A DNA stretch of 64,000 nt. It comes from Candidatus Nitrotoga sp. CP45. Lineage in GTDB: Bacteria; Pseudomonadota; Gammaproteobacteria; Burkholderiales; Gallionellaceae. The notes under the pieces are model-generated. The model did not search any database. It saw only the letters and a program-made list of their open reading frames with translations, and had not been told where the DNA came from. The stretch covers positions 1 to 64,000 of the forward strand of contig CAMCFJ010000002.1 in assembly GCA_945874105.1 (NCBI GenBank), written 5' to 3'. Made by a program: the position numbers and the translations under genes. Positions 6,899 to 15,652 of this stretch are shown piece by piece. Every line of letters starts with the position of its first letter. Position 1 is the stretch's first letter.

Positions 6899-7624
6899 CT
6901 AAACAGATGCCGTCTGTTTGGAAAAGTCCAGACCAGCAACCTGATAAAAATTTTCTAAATTGCTTAAATCTTCCAGCACCGCTGACGCTCCAGAAAAATC
7001 CTGCTTGCTCGTGTAGTGATTAATTGTTATGAAAGTTTTCAAACCAGCGGCCAAGCTGGAGCGCAGACCATTTTCAGAATCTTCCAGCGCAATGCACTCA
7101 GCAGCATCAAGCCCTAGTCTCTCCAACACCCAATAATAAATGTCGGGTGCGGGTTTTTTATGCAGAACGATATCGCCATAACCAATGACGTCAAACAGAG
7201 CTTCGCTACCAACGCCCAACCCCTGTTGTAAAAGCGTGACGACGTTATCCAGCGAAGTGGTGGTGGCAATGGCAAGCTTCAATCCTGCCTGTTTGGCTTC
7301 AGTAATCAGGCGTTTTATATTAGGGCGCAACGGAATACCGCCTTCGCGTAACATCGCGGTGTAATGCGCGGTCTTGACCAAATGGAGGTGTTTCACAAAA
7401 CTCTCAAAATCAGCTGGCTTCTGAAAATCGGGCACATAGCTAGTCACGAAATGATTGATCCGTTCTTTGCCGCCGGTCACCTTAAGCAACTTGTCATACA
7501 GGGCAACGTCCCAGTTCCAGTCGAGATCATTTTCCGCAAACGTTTTATTGAACGAGAGGCGATGCGCCTCTTCGGTATCTGCCAGCGTGCCATCTACGTC
7601 AAAAATAATAGCTTTAGTTTTCAT
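6899..7624 (-). CDS. HAD-superfamily phosphatase, CbbY/beta-phosphoglucomutase-like
   Basis: 241 residues from the ATG at 7624, chosen because MKTKAIIFDVDGTLADTEEA places the nucleophile motif DxDGT at the N-terminus and GGAAAG lies just upstream; the frame stays open further 5'. HAD motif I DVDGT, motif II ATTTSLDN, motif III lysine in HKKPAPDIY and motif IV ALEDSENGL are all present, with an alpha-helical cap after motif I. It resembles CbbY (xylulose-1,5-bisphosphate phosphatase) of autotrophs, but no Calvin-cycle gene is nearby, so the substrate is open. Divergent from lnt. Confidence 0.85.
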   Translation of the reverse strand: MKTKAIIFDVDGTLADTEEAHRLSFNKTFAENDLDWNWDVALYDKLLKVTGGKERINHFVTSYVPDFQKPADFESFVKHLHLVKTAHYTAMLREGGIPLRPNIKRLITEAKQAGLKLAIATTTSLDNVVTLLQQGLGVGSEALFDVIGYGDIVLHKKPAPDIYYWVLERLGLDAAECIALEDSENGLRSSLAAGLKTFITINHYTSKQDFSGASAVLEDLSNLENFYQVAGLDFSKQTASV

Positions 7625-7755
7625 TCCGGACTTTCCATTAGCATTTAGCAATATCGAACCCTGCATTTTAGTCGAACTCCGGGTTTTCAGAGGTAATTTT
7701 AAATAACTTTGGAGAAGCCATATAATTAACAAGTTCAATCCGGCGGTAGTTTTCA

Positions 7756-9294
7756 GTGAAATTCATTTCTGCATATAAATTCGTTATAGCTTTTTGTCTT
7801 GGTCTGCTTACCGTTCTGGGCTTTGCACCCTTTTCGCTGTTCCCGCTCGCTATTTTCTCACTGGCTGCACTGTTCTGGCAGTGGCAACATGCCAATGGAA
7901 AGCGGTCAGCAGCATTGCTGGGGGGTTCCTTTGGTTTTGGTATATTCAGTGCCGGCATAGGCTGGCTATACATTGCACAGCATGATTACGGCGACATGCC
8001 ACTCTTGCTGGCGCTCTCCACTACCGCTCTGTTCGCTGCACTTTTGGCGTTATTTCCCGCGTTGGTTGGTTATGCGCAGGCACGGTTGCGGGCGCCTTCC
8101 TGGGTGCGCTTGATACTTGTAATGCCTGCGTTGTGGGTGCTTCTGGAATTGGTACGCGGACTGCTGTTCACTGGCTTCCCCTGGCTGACACTGGCTTATT
8201 CACAAGTATCGATTAGCCCCTTGGTCGGATATGCGCCCATATTCGGCGTTTATGGCGTATCACTAGCGGTGGCGATAAGTGCGGGATTGCTGGCGCTATT
8301 GTGGCAAATGCGTTGGAATGCTCAAGGGAAAGCTGCGCTGGCGGCACTGCTGCTGCTATGGGGCGGCGCTGCGGCGCTGCGTACCGTAGACTGGACACAG
8401 CCTGAAGGCGAACCGTTCAAGGTTGCGTTGTTGCAGGGCAATATTCCGCAAGATCTCAAATTCCACGAAGAGAAACTGGTCGACACGCTGGAAACCTATC
8501 GCCGACTGGCGCTGGAGACCGATGCACGTTTGATCATCTTACCGGAAACCGCACTGCCACTGCTACGCCACGATCTGCCGGAAAATTACATGGCTATTTT
8601 GCGCATGCACGCAAAACAAAATGGCGGTGATATTCTTATCGGTGCATTTGAAAGTGACAACGGGCTGCACTACAACAGCATATTCACGCTGGGCACTGCG
8701 AATAGCCAAAGCTACCGTAAAAATCATCTGGTGCCATTCGGCGAGTTCATCCCTTTGCGCCCGGCGTTGGGCTGGATCGTTAACGAAGTTTTGAATATCC
8801 CCATGTCTGACTTGGCGCGTGGCGGTGAGCGGCAACCGGTATTGCGCATAGCGGGCCAACGCGTTGCCGTGCAGATTTGCTACGAAGATGTGTTCGGCGA
8901 AGAAGTCATCCGTTACTTGCCCGAGGCAAGCTTGCTGGTAAATGTCAGCAACGATGCCTGGTATGGCAAATCGCATGCAGCCATGCAGCATAACCAGATC
9001 GCACAAATGCGCGCACTAGAAACAGGACGCATGATGCTGCGCGCCACGAATACTGGCGTAACCTCTATCATCAGGCGTGATGGCAGCATTCAGCAGATTT
9101 TGCCGCAGCATGAGGAAGGTGTCCTCACTGGGCAGGCGCAAGGCTATACCGGCAGCACGCCGTATGTGCGCTGGGGCAATGCAGCCGTGCTGATTATTTT
9201 GTTAATAATGCTAGCCTCGGCCAAACTGATACAGCGCAGGTCACACCCTCATTCACTTTCAGCACACTCTCCCGGCATAAAAAAATCAAAATGA
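7756..9294 (+). CDS. lnt: Apolipoprotein N-acyltransferase
   Basis: 512 residues, GTG start. The N-terminal half (about 1-200) is a multi-helix membrane domain; the C-terminal half is a nitrilase domain in the periplasm. The nitrilase triad is visible: Glu in ILPETALPL, Lys in [12 protein letters not shown] and Cys in QICYEDVFG. It adds the third acyl chain to the N-terminal cysteine of lipoproteins, the last step after Lgt and LspA. A final helix lies near the C-terminus. It overlaps the next gene by 4 bp, so they are translationally coupled. Confidence 0.97.
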   Translation: MKFISAYKFVIAFCLGLLTVLGFAPFSLFPLAIFSLAALFWQWQHANGKRSAALLGGSFGFGIFSAGIGWLYIAQHDYGDMPLLLALSTTALFAALLALFPALVGYAQARLRAPSWVRLILVMPALWVLLELVRGLLFTGFPWLTLAYSQVSISPLVGYAPIFGVYGVSLAVAISAGLLALLWQMRWNAQGKAALAALLLLWGGAAALRTVDWTQPEGEPFKVALLQGNIPQDLKFHEEKLVDTLETYRRLALETDARLIILPETALPLLRHDLPENYMAILRMHAKQNGGDILIGAFESDNGLHYNSIFTLGTANSQSYRKNHLVPFGEFIPLRPALGWIVNEVLNIPMSDLARGGERQPVLRIAGQRVAVQICYEDVFGEEVIRYLPEASLLVNVSNDAWYGKSHAAMQHNQIAQMRALETGRMMLRATNTGVTSIIRRDGSIQQILPQHEEGVLTGQAQGYTGSTPYVRWGNAAVLIILLIMLASAKLIQRRSHPHSLSAHSPGIKKSK

Positions 9295-9560
9295 ACTGGG
9301 TTTGCTACCTCGTTTATTGTGCGGACGGCACTCTGTATTGCGGCATCACCAATAATCTGGAAAAACGTCTGGCCGCACACAATGCTGGTGAAGCGGCGAA
9401 ATATACTCGTGGCCGCCGGCCAGTGCGGCTAATGCACGTCGAGCCCTGCGCCGACAAATCCGCTGCCTTAAAGCGCGAGCGTCAGATCAAAGAATTATCG
9501 CGTGGCGAAAAACAGGCGTTGTGCGGAATAACTCAAGAACATTCTATCGGGGTCACATAG
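9291..9560 (+). CDS. GIY-YIG nuclease-superfamily protein (YhbQ/UPF0213 type)
   Basis: 89 residues. It is a single GIY-YIG domain: [20 protein letters not shown] contains the paired Y...GIT version of the motif, followed by the arginine in EKRLAAHN and a downstream glutamate in [10 protein letters not shown]. Small stand-alone members are common in bacteria and are thought to act on DNA. It starts inside the lnt stop region (ATGA overlap). Confidence 0.9.
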   Translation: MNWVCYLVYCADGTLYCGITNNLEKRLAAHNAGEAAKYTRGRRPVRLMHVEPCADKSAALKRERQIKELSRGEKQALCGITQEHSIGVT

Positions 9561-9627
9561 CGCTGACCTTGTCACCCAGCATTGTTACACCCATATAGAG
9601 CCGATACGATTAATATCGAAGGCTTTT

Positions 9628-9656
9628 TTGACAGAAACAGGCGAAATGTATACCAT
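9628..9656 (+). promoter_or_regulatory. Candidate sigma-70 promoter before yceD
   Basis: TTGACA (9628-9633), a 17-bp spacer and TACCAT (9651-9656). The -35 is consensus and the -10 is fair. The predicted transcription start would lie only a few bases before the yceD ATG at 9666, giving a very short leader, so another promoter may also serve this operon. Confidence 0.4.
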
Positions 9657-9665
9657 GCGCGCCTT

Positions 9666-10193
9666 ATGTTTGAACGGCAATTTATAGATAGCCTGGACTT
9701 TGCTAATAACAGCCGGGAATTGCGCGGTGAAATTGCAATGGCTGAAATGCCCCGGCTGCAGGATAAGCTGGTTGTTCCTGATGTTGGTTTTGAACACGGT
9801 TGCAAAGAGGAAATTAACTACTCCCTGCGCGGTTTTCGTGACAAAAATGACAAACCGATACTGGAAGTGAAGCTGGACGGACTATGCCAGTTGCGGTGTC
9901 AGCGATGTTTGCAGGGCTTGACCTATCCATTGAGGCTGGTTTCGCAATTGCTTCTGGTGCAAAACTGGGATGAAACCTCTGTTGTCGAGGAGGATGAGAT
10001 GGATAGCATCCTGGCCGACAATCATTTGGATCTGCTTGCCTTGTTTGAGGAAGAAATTTTACTGAGTCTGCCATTTGCACCGAGACATCCTGTAGGCGTT
10101 TGTCGACCTGTAAAAGAAGGATATGTAGTTGAACAGATAGATCGGATAGATAAAAACCCGTTTGCGGTTCTGTCCGAATTGAAATACAAGTAG
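9666..10193 (+). CDS. yceD: YceD family (DUF177) protein
   Basis: 175 residues from the ATG at 9666; the open frame extends upstream, but homologues start near MFERQFIDSLDFA. It contains the DUF177 core with the cysteine pair in CQLRCQRCLQGL and the acidic tail region after it. In bacteria it is almost always found directly before rpmF, as here (31 bp gap), and it is linked to 23S rRNA/ribosome assembly. First gene of the rpmF-plsX-fab cluster. Confidence 0.9.
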   Translation: MFERQFIDSLDFANNSRELRGEIAMAEMPRLQDKLVVPDVGFEHGCKEEINYSLRGFRDKNDKPILEVKLDGLCQLRCQRCLQGLTYPLRLVSQLLLVQNWDETSVVEEDEMDSILADNHLDLLALFEEEILLSLPFAPRHPVGVCRPVKEGYVVEQIDRIDKNPFAVLSELKYK

Positions 10194-10224
10194 TTTTTAA
10201 TTATTGGTTTTGCAAGGAGTTAAT

Positions 10225-10404
10225 ATGGCTGTTCAGCAGAATAAGAAATCCCCATCCAAGCGTGGCATGCACCGCTCGCACGACTTTCTGGTTAGCCCGG
10301 CACTGGCGGTTGAACCCTCCACCGGTGAGCAACATCTGCGTCACCACATCAGTCCAACCGGCTTTTATCGTGGCAAAAGAGTTGTCAAAGTAAAAGGCGA
10401 CTAA
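10225..10404 (+). CDS. rpmF: 50S ribosomal protein L32
   Basis: 59 residues, starting at [20 protein letters not shown], the canonical L32 N-terminus. AAGGAG lies about 6 bp before the ATG, which rules out the upstream in-frame start. The C-terminus ([19 protein letters not shown]) is typical of proteobacterial L32. This form lacks the CxxC zinc-binding pairs. It sits between yceD and plsX, the usual order. Confidence 0.98.
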   Translation: MAVQQNKKSPSKRGMHRSHDFLVSPALAVEPSTGEQHLRHHISPTGFYRGKRVVKVKGD

Positions 10405-10504
10405 TCACATCTTGTGGTAGCGGATACGCACCCGATAGTAAGGTGCGGACGCATCTGTAGTATTCCAATATCCAAGTTTGAACATAGCGTAAGAGGATCG
10501 CCTG

Positions 10505-11542
10505 GTGGATGTCACAATAGCCATTGATGCCATGGGAGGCGACCACGGAACGCGCGTCACCATTCCCGCTGCGGTGAAATATCTGCAACAGCATCCGAAC
10601 GATACTATCGTATTGGTTGGATTGCCTGATGCAATCGAAGCTGAGCTGCGCACCGTTAAAATGTCTATCGGCCCACGACTGCGTATCCAGGCAGCCAGTG
10701 AAGTGGTCGGCATGGATGAATCCCCACAATTGGTGTTACGCAGCAAAAAAGATTCTTCCATGCGTGTCGCCATTAACCTTGTAAAAAATGGCGAGGCGTC
10801 TGCTTGCGTAAGTGCCGGGAATACTGGTGCATTGATGGCAACAGCGCGTTATGTGCTTAAAATGCTGCCTGGTATAGACCGCCCCGCGATTGCTTCATTT
10901 CTGCCCACTTACAAGGGACAAGTCTGCATGCTCGATCTTGGCGCTAACGTGGATTGTACCGCTGAGAATTTATTACAATTCGCCCTGATGGGTACTGCTC
11001 TTGTTTATGCGATTGAACATAAAAATAATCCTACAGTGGGTCTGCTCAATATTGGCAGTGAAGATATCAAGGGCAACGAAATCGTCAAGCAGGCGAGTGA
11101 ATTGTTGCAGAAAAGCGATTTAAATTTTTACGGCAACATCGAAGGCAACGATATTTTCAAGGGGGTAACCGACGTAGTGGTTTGCGACGGCTTTGTCGGG
11201 AATGTCGCCCTAAAAACAACAGAGGGACTGGCGCAGATGTTGGGCGGTTTTCTGCGTGAGGAATTTAACCGTAATATATTTACCAAACTGGCCGGGCTGA
11301 TTGCCACTCCGGTGCTCAAGGCATTCAGACGCCGTGTTGATCCCCGCCGTTACAACGGTGCCAGTCTGTTGGGATTGAAAGGTATCGTACTGAAAAGCCA
11401 CGGCTCTGCTGATGCGTTCGCCTTCTTTTGTGCCATTGAGCGTGCCGCCGAAGAAGCCCGTGGCGGCATGTTGCATCACATCAGCGAGCACATAGAAAAG
11501 TGGCATCATGCAGGCCAACAAAAAGCACGGGAGGCATCCTGA
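10505..11542 (+). CDS. plsX: Phosphate acyltransferase PlsX
   Basis: 345 residues, GTG start with a purine-rich AAGAGGA upstream. It makes acyl-phosphate from acyl-ACP for PlsY in phospholipid synthesis. The N-terminal [11 protein letters not shown] and the segments [11 protein letters not shown] and [13 protein letters not shown] are diagnostic. It overlaps fabH by 4 bp. Confidence 0.97.
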   Translation: MDVTIAIDAMGGDHGTRVTIPAAVKYLQQHPNDTIVLVGLPDAIEAELRTVKMSIGPRLRIQAASEVVGMDESPQLVLRSKKDSSMRVAINLVKNGEASACVSAGNTGALMATARYVLKMLPGIDRPAIASFLPTYKGQVCMLDLGANVDCTAENLLQFALMGTALVYAIEHKNNPTVGLLNIGSEDIKGNEIVKQASELLQKSDLNFYGNIEGNDIFKGVTDVVVCDGFVGNVALKTTEGLAQMLGGFLREEFNRNIFTKLAGLIATPVLKAFRRRVDPRRYNGASLLGLKGIVLKSHGSADAFAFFCAIERAAEEARGGMLHHISEHIEKWHHAGQQKAREAS

Positions 11543-12498
11543 AATATTCAAAAATAATCGGCACCGGCAGCTACCTACCAGCCAAGGTTTTGACTAACTT
11601 CGACCTTGAGAAGATGGTCGAAACTTCGCATGACTGGATTGTCACACGCAGCGGCATTATCGAGCGGCACTTTGCCGCTGAAGGTGAGCAGGCCAGTGAT
11701 ATGGCAGTACATGCCAGCCAGCGTGCACTGGAGGCGGCTGGCATCAGCGTGGATGAGATTGATCTGGTCATAGTCGCTACGACCACGCCGGACCATATCC
11801 TACCCAGTACTGCGTGTATCCTGCAAGACAAGCTGGGCATCAAGAATGGCCCGGCCTTCGACGTGCAAGCGGTGTGCAGCGGCTTTATTTACGCATTAAA
11901 TACAGCTGATCTGTATATTCGAAGTGGGCAGGCACGCAATGCCTTGGTAGTAGGTACCGAAGTATTGTCACGCTTGCTTAACTGGGAAGATCGCACTACC
12001 TGTGTATTATTTGGTGATGGAGCGGGCGCGGTGGTACTGCAGCGTAGCGATGTACCGGGCATCCTTTCCGCCAAGTTGCATGCCGACGGTAGCCACCGTA
12101 ACAAATTAACTGCCGATGGCGGCATCCGTGATGGCGCGATATTCGGCGATCCTTACATTAGGATGGACGGTCAGGCGGTATTTAAATTCGCGGTCAAGGT
12201 ACTCAGTGAAGTAGTGGAAGAGGTCTTGGCCGAGAACAAAATGACGTGTACCGACATCGATTGGCTGGTTCCCCACCAAGCCAATATTCGCATAATGGAA
12301 GCTACCGCCAAAAAGCTTGGGCTGAGCATGGACAAAGTGGTGGTGACCGTTGCCCATCACGGCAATACATCGGCGGCATCCATTCCACTAGCGCTGGATA
12401 CCGCAGTGCGCGACGGGCGCATTCAGCCCGGCCAGCATGTGCTGCTGGAGGCAGTCGGCGGTGGTTTCACCTGGGGTGCGGTTTTGCTGCGCTGGTAA
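11539..12498 (+). CDS. fabH: Beta-ketoacyl-ACP synthase III
   Basis: 319 residues. It condenses acetyl-CoA with malonyl-ACP to start fatty-acid synthesis. The catalytic Cys lies in [14 protein letters not shown], His in [10 protein letters not shown] and Asn in [13 protein letters not shown] place the start at CTG 11539: GGGAGG lies 4 bp upstream, CTG overlaps the plsX TGA, and (M)[13 protein letters not shown] aligns with the normal FabH N-terminus. The only other start is GTG 11500, which would add 13 atypical residues. A CTG start is unusual and could limit FabH translation. Confidence 0.95.
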   Translation: MKYSKIIGTGSYLPAKVLTNFDLEKMVETSHDWIVTRSGIIERHFAAEGEQASDMAVHASQRALEAAGISVDEIDLVIVATTTPDHILPSTACILQDKLGIKNGPAFDVQAVCSGFIYALNTADLYIRSGQARNALVVGTEVLSRLLNWEDRTTCVLFGDGAGAVVLQRSDVPGILSAKLHADGSHRNKLTADGGIRDGAIFGDPYIRMDGQAVFKFAVKVLSEVVEEVLAENKMTCTDIDWLVPHQANIRIMEATAKKLGLSMDKVVVTVAHHGNTSAASIPLALDTAVRDGRIQPGQHVLLEAVGGGFTWGAVLLRW

Positions 12499-12518
12499 CT
12501 TCTCGTAATACTCTCCAA

Positions 12519-13475
12519 GTGCTTATAACTAAATTCGCTTTCGTTTTTCCAGGGCAAGGCTCGCAATCACGCGGCATGATGAACAATTACGCCGACTTTC
12601 CCGTAGTGCGTAATACTTTTGCCGAAGCTTCCGACATATTGCATCAAGACTTGTGGCAATTGGTTGCGGAAGGCAGTGATGCGGAACTCAACGATACTGT
12701 GAATACGCAGCCTCTCATGCTGACTGCGGGAGTAGCGGTATATCGCGCCTGGCAAAGCTTGAATGCTCCGACACCGGCATTGCTGGCTGGTCACAGCCTC
12801 GGCGAATACACCGCGCTGGTGGTGGGCGAGGCGCTTCAATTTGCTGATGCTTTGCCACTGGTGCGTTATCGGGCTGAATGCATGCAGGAAGCCGTGCCGA
12901 AAGGCGTAGGAGGCATCGCTGCAATTCTTGGGTTGGATGATGAAAGCGTGCTTCAGGTATGTCTTGAAGCTGCTCAAAACGAAGTGTTGGAAGCCGTTAA
13001 TTTCAACTCGCCCGGGCAGGTAGTGATTGCCGGCAACCGTGCGGCGGTCGAACGCGGCATGGAGTTGGCCAAGATCAAAGGTGCAAAACGCGCGCTGATG
13101 CTGCCGATGAGCGTACCATCGCATTGCAGCCTGTTGCGTGGCGCGGCGGAATTGTTGCGCGCGAGATTAAATGGCGTGACGATGCGAGCTCCCTCCATCC
13201 CGGTACTGCACAATGCCGATGTAAAAAATTATATGGATGTACCCTCTATTAAAGATGCTCTCGTACGCCAGTTATATTCGCCGGTACGTTGGGTGGAAAC
13301 CGTGCAATGTTTCGGTCAACAATGTATTACACATAACGTCGAATGTGCACCCGGCAAAGTGCTGATGTCCCTGAACAAACGCATAGATACAAACCAACTG
13401 GCATTGGCACTGAGCGATGGCATAGCCTTGCAATCCGCATATACAGCATTGACAAAACAACCGGAGGACGAATGA
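12519..13475 (+). CDS. fabD: Malonyl-CoA:ACP transacylase
   Basis: 318 residues. It loads malonyl groups on ACP. The GTG at 12519 is chosen because MLITKFAFVFPGQGSQSRGM matches family N-termini; the frame is open far upstream inside fabH. The nucleophile Ser lies in LLAGHSLGEYTAL, the Arg in VRYRAECMQ and the His in VPSHCSLL. No good Shine-Dalgarno precedes the GTG, so translation may depend on ribosomes leaving fabH 20 bp upstream. It overlaps fabG by 4 bp. Confidence 0.96.
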   Translation: MLITKFAFVFPGQGSQSRGMMNNYADFPVVRNTFAEASDILHQDLWQLVAEGSDAELNDTVNTQPLMLTAGVAVYRAWQSLNAPTPALLAGHSLGEYTALVVGEALQFADALPLVRYRAECMQEAVPKGVGGIAAILGLDDESVLQVCLEAAQNEVLEAVNFNSPGQVVIAGNRAAVERGMELAKIKGAKRALMLPMSVPSHCSLLRGAAELLRARLNGVTMRAPSIPVLHNADVKNYMDVPSIKDALVRQLYSPVRWVETVQCFGQQCITHNVECAPGKVLMSLNKRIDTNQLALALSDGIALQSAYTALTKQPEDE

Positions 13476-14215
13476 GTTTGCAAGGACAGATCGCATTGGT
13501 AACCGGCGCCAGTCGTGGCATCGGGCAGGGCATTGTGTTGGAACTAGGAAGACAAGGTGCAACCGTGATCGGCACCGCAACCACCAAAAATGGAGCGCAA
13601 ACAATTAGTGACTATTTAACGGTAGCTGGCATCAAGGGCTGTGGCATGGCGCTTGACGTCAATGATGCCGTACAAATTGATCAGGCAATCAGCGATATTC
13701 GAAATCAATATGGTGAAATTTCTATTTTGGTAAATAACGCGGGCATTAACCGCGACAACCTGCTTGCGCGCATGTCCGATGAGGAATGGGACGACATCAT
13801 ATCGACCAACCTGAAATCTGTGTTCCGAATGAGTCGCGCCGTGCTACGAGCCATGATGAAGGCGCGCCACGGCCGCATTATCAATATTTCCTCGGTAATA
13901 GGCAGCATGGGCAACGCGGGACAAACCAATTACGCCGCCTCCAAGGCTGGCATCATGGGTTTCAGCAAATCGCTGGCGCGCGAAATTGGTAGTCGAAACA
14001 TTACCGTAAATTGCATCGCACCCGGTTTTATCACGACCGATATGACCGATGCATTGTCACAGCCGCAGCGCGACAAACTGATCGAGAATGTGCCGTTAAA
14101 ACGCCTGGGGCAAGTGGCCGATGTTGCTGCCAGCGTAGCCTTCCTTGCCGGTCCAGGAGCGGCTTACATAACCGGCGCGACCTTGCATGTGAATGGTGGG
14201 CTGTACATGGAGTGA
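13472..14215 (+). CDS. fabG: 3-oxoacyl-ACP reductase
   Basis: 247 residues. NADPH-dependent SDR: nucleotide-binding VTGASRGIGQGI, NNAGINRDNLL, then the catalytic Ser in INISSVIGSMGN and the YxxxK pair in NYAASKAGIMGF. ATG at 13472 inside the fabD stop, with GGAGG 5 bp upstream. It is the last gene of the fab run here: acpP and fabF, which usually follow, are absent and an efflux operon comes next. The gap 14216-14397 shows no gene. Confidence 0.97.
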   Translation: MSLQGQIALVTGASRGIGQGIVLELGRQGATVIGTATTKNGAQTISDYLTVAGIKGCGMALDVNDAVQIDQAISDIRNQYGEISILVNNAGINRDNLLARMSDEEWDDIISTNLKSVFRMSRAVLRAMMKARHGRIINISSVIGSMGNAGQTNYAASKAGIMGFSKSLAREIGSRNITVNCIAPGFITTDMTDALSQPQRDKLIENVPLKRLGQVADVAASVAFLAGPGAAYITGATLHVNGGLYME

Positions 14216-14397
14216 GGTAGTTTGTTTCATTTGCAGCAATTCTGACTTTAAAACATTGTTAGTGTAAAAATGACGATTGGAGATGACTCAAATAGTAATT
14301 TTTGCTGACACTGTGCGAAACATATCGGCGCATTTACTCCTGCCGGTTTAAAGCAGATTGCTCAAAACCAATGTCCGTAATTACCTGTGCCTGGCCA

Positions 14398-14415
14398 TTC
14401 AGAAATCATTCTGAA
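14398..14415. promoter_or_regulatory. Candidate operator upstream of the RND operon
   Basis: Inverted repeat TTCAGAA-ATCA-TTCTGAA about 70 bp before the first efflux gene. Its size and position suit a TetR/MarR-type operator. No regulator gene is adjacent, so this is a suggestion only. Confidence 0.25.
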
Positions 14416-14486
14416 ATGTTTCGCAGGATGGTTATTTTTACTGATGACTTGGTCAAATTGAGGCGAATGGCTTACTGGAGATATAA

Positions 14487-15644
14487 ATGAAACAAGACAT
14501 TTTCCTGTCAGTTTGCAAGGCAGTTTGTGCGGTCATCTTTGTACCCATGCTGCTTTCAGGTTGTGGTGCTGGTGACAGCCAACAAAAAACTGCAGCGGCC
14601 ACATCCCCCCCACCTCCTGAAGTCGATGTAATTACCGTCACTCGAAGCTCAGCAGTGCTCACTCAAGACTTGCCCGGTCGCCTTCAGGCATATCGTACCG
14701 CTCAAGTACGTGCCCGAGTGGAAGGAGTGGTTGAAAAACGGAAATTCACCGAGGGCAGCAATGTTAAAGAGGGCGATTCGCTGTATCAGATTTTTTCACG
14801 CAACTACCAGACAGCTCATGATGCGTCCAAGGCAGACGTAGCTGTTGCCCGTCAAACACTGGCGCGTTATAAATATCTTCTAGCCGCAAAGGCAGTTAGC
14901 CGGCAGGAATATGAATTGGCAGAGGCCAAGCTCAAACAGGTCGAAGCAGCCTTTTCCAAGGCGCGGGAAGATTTGGACAATACCCGTGTACCCGCTCCTA
15001 TTTCGGGTCGCATAGGACGCTCCCAAATTACCGAAGGGGCGCTGGTAGGCCGTAACGAAGCCACGCTACTTGCAACTATCGAGCAAGTCCATCCTCTTTA
15101 TGCAAACTTCACCCAATCGGGTGCCGACACTCTCCGTCTTCAGCAGGCAATTAAAGCCGGAAATTTGACACGAACCGAGCCAGCCAAAGTTGAGCTGGTT
15201 CTTGAAGATGGAAGTATATATCCCCAATCGGGCAAATTTCTGTTCTCGGATTTGGCCGTAGACCCCAGTACAAATAGCGTTTCACTCCGGGCAGAGTTTC
15301 CAAATCCCAAACAAGAGCTGCTACCCGGAATGTTTGTTCGCATTCGCTTCCCCGAGGCGAATGTCGACAATGCTGTCAGAATACCTCAACGTGCCCTGCT
15401 GGCAGATGCACAGGGACAATTTGTGATGATTGTAGATCCACAAAGTAAGGTGACAGTCCAGCGGGTCAAGACGGGCAGTATGGCGAGTGGCGACTTCATC
15501 ATCACCGAGGGGTTAAAAGGTGGTGAACATTTAATTGTCAACGGCTTGCAAAAAGTGCGGCCGGTCAGCGTTGTGAAGCCCATCCCCTTAAATCAAACTG
15601 CAACTGCAAATACCCCAGTGGCAATAGCCCACGCGAAAAAATAG
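14487..15644 (+). CDS. RND efflux periplasmic adaptor (AcrA/MexA family)
   Basis: 385 residues. Lipoprotein signal with the lipobox MLLSGC (Cys26), then the adaptor architecture: barrel-sandwich/lipoyl halves around AQVRARVEGVVEKRKFTEGS and VPAPISGRIGRSQITEGALV, an alpha-helical hairpin between (about 110-165), a beta-barrel (GKFLFSDLAVDPSTNSVSLR) and a membrane-proximal domain (IPQRALLADAQGQFVMIVD). It bridges the inner-membrane pump and the outer-membrane channel encoded next. Probably substrate-exporting for hydrophobic compounds or drugs; the substrate is not predictable. GGAGATATAA precedes the ATG. Confidence 0.95.
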   Translation: MKQDIFLSVCKAVCAVIFVPMLLSGCGAGDSQQKTAAATSPPPPEVDVITVTRSSAVLTQDLPGRLQAYRTAQVRARVEGVVEKRKFTEGSNVKEGDSLYQIFSRNYQTAHDASKADVAVARQTLARYKYLLAAKAVSRQEYELAEAKLKQVEAAFSKAREDLDNTRVPAPISGRIGRSQITEGALVGRNEATLLATIEQVHPLYANFTQSGADTLRLQQAIKAGNLTRTEPAKVELVLEDGSIYPQSGKFLFSDLAVDPSTNSVSLRAEFPNPKQELLPGMFVRIRFPEANVDNAVRIPQRALLADAQGQFVMIVDPQSKVTVQRVKTGSMASGDFIITEGLKGGEHLIVNGLQKVRPVSVVKPIPLNQTATANTPVAIAHAKK

Positions 15645-15652
15645 AGGCTGAC

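Noticed and set aside
6740-6958. Possible small plus-strand gene
   Set aside because: No ribosome binding site, no recognisable product, and its end overlaps the HAD phosphatase gene.
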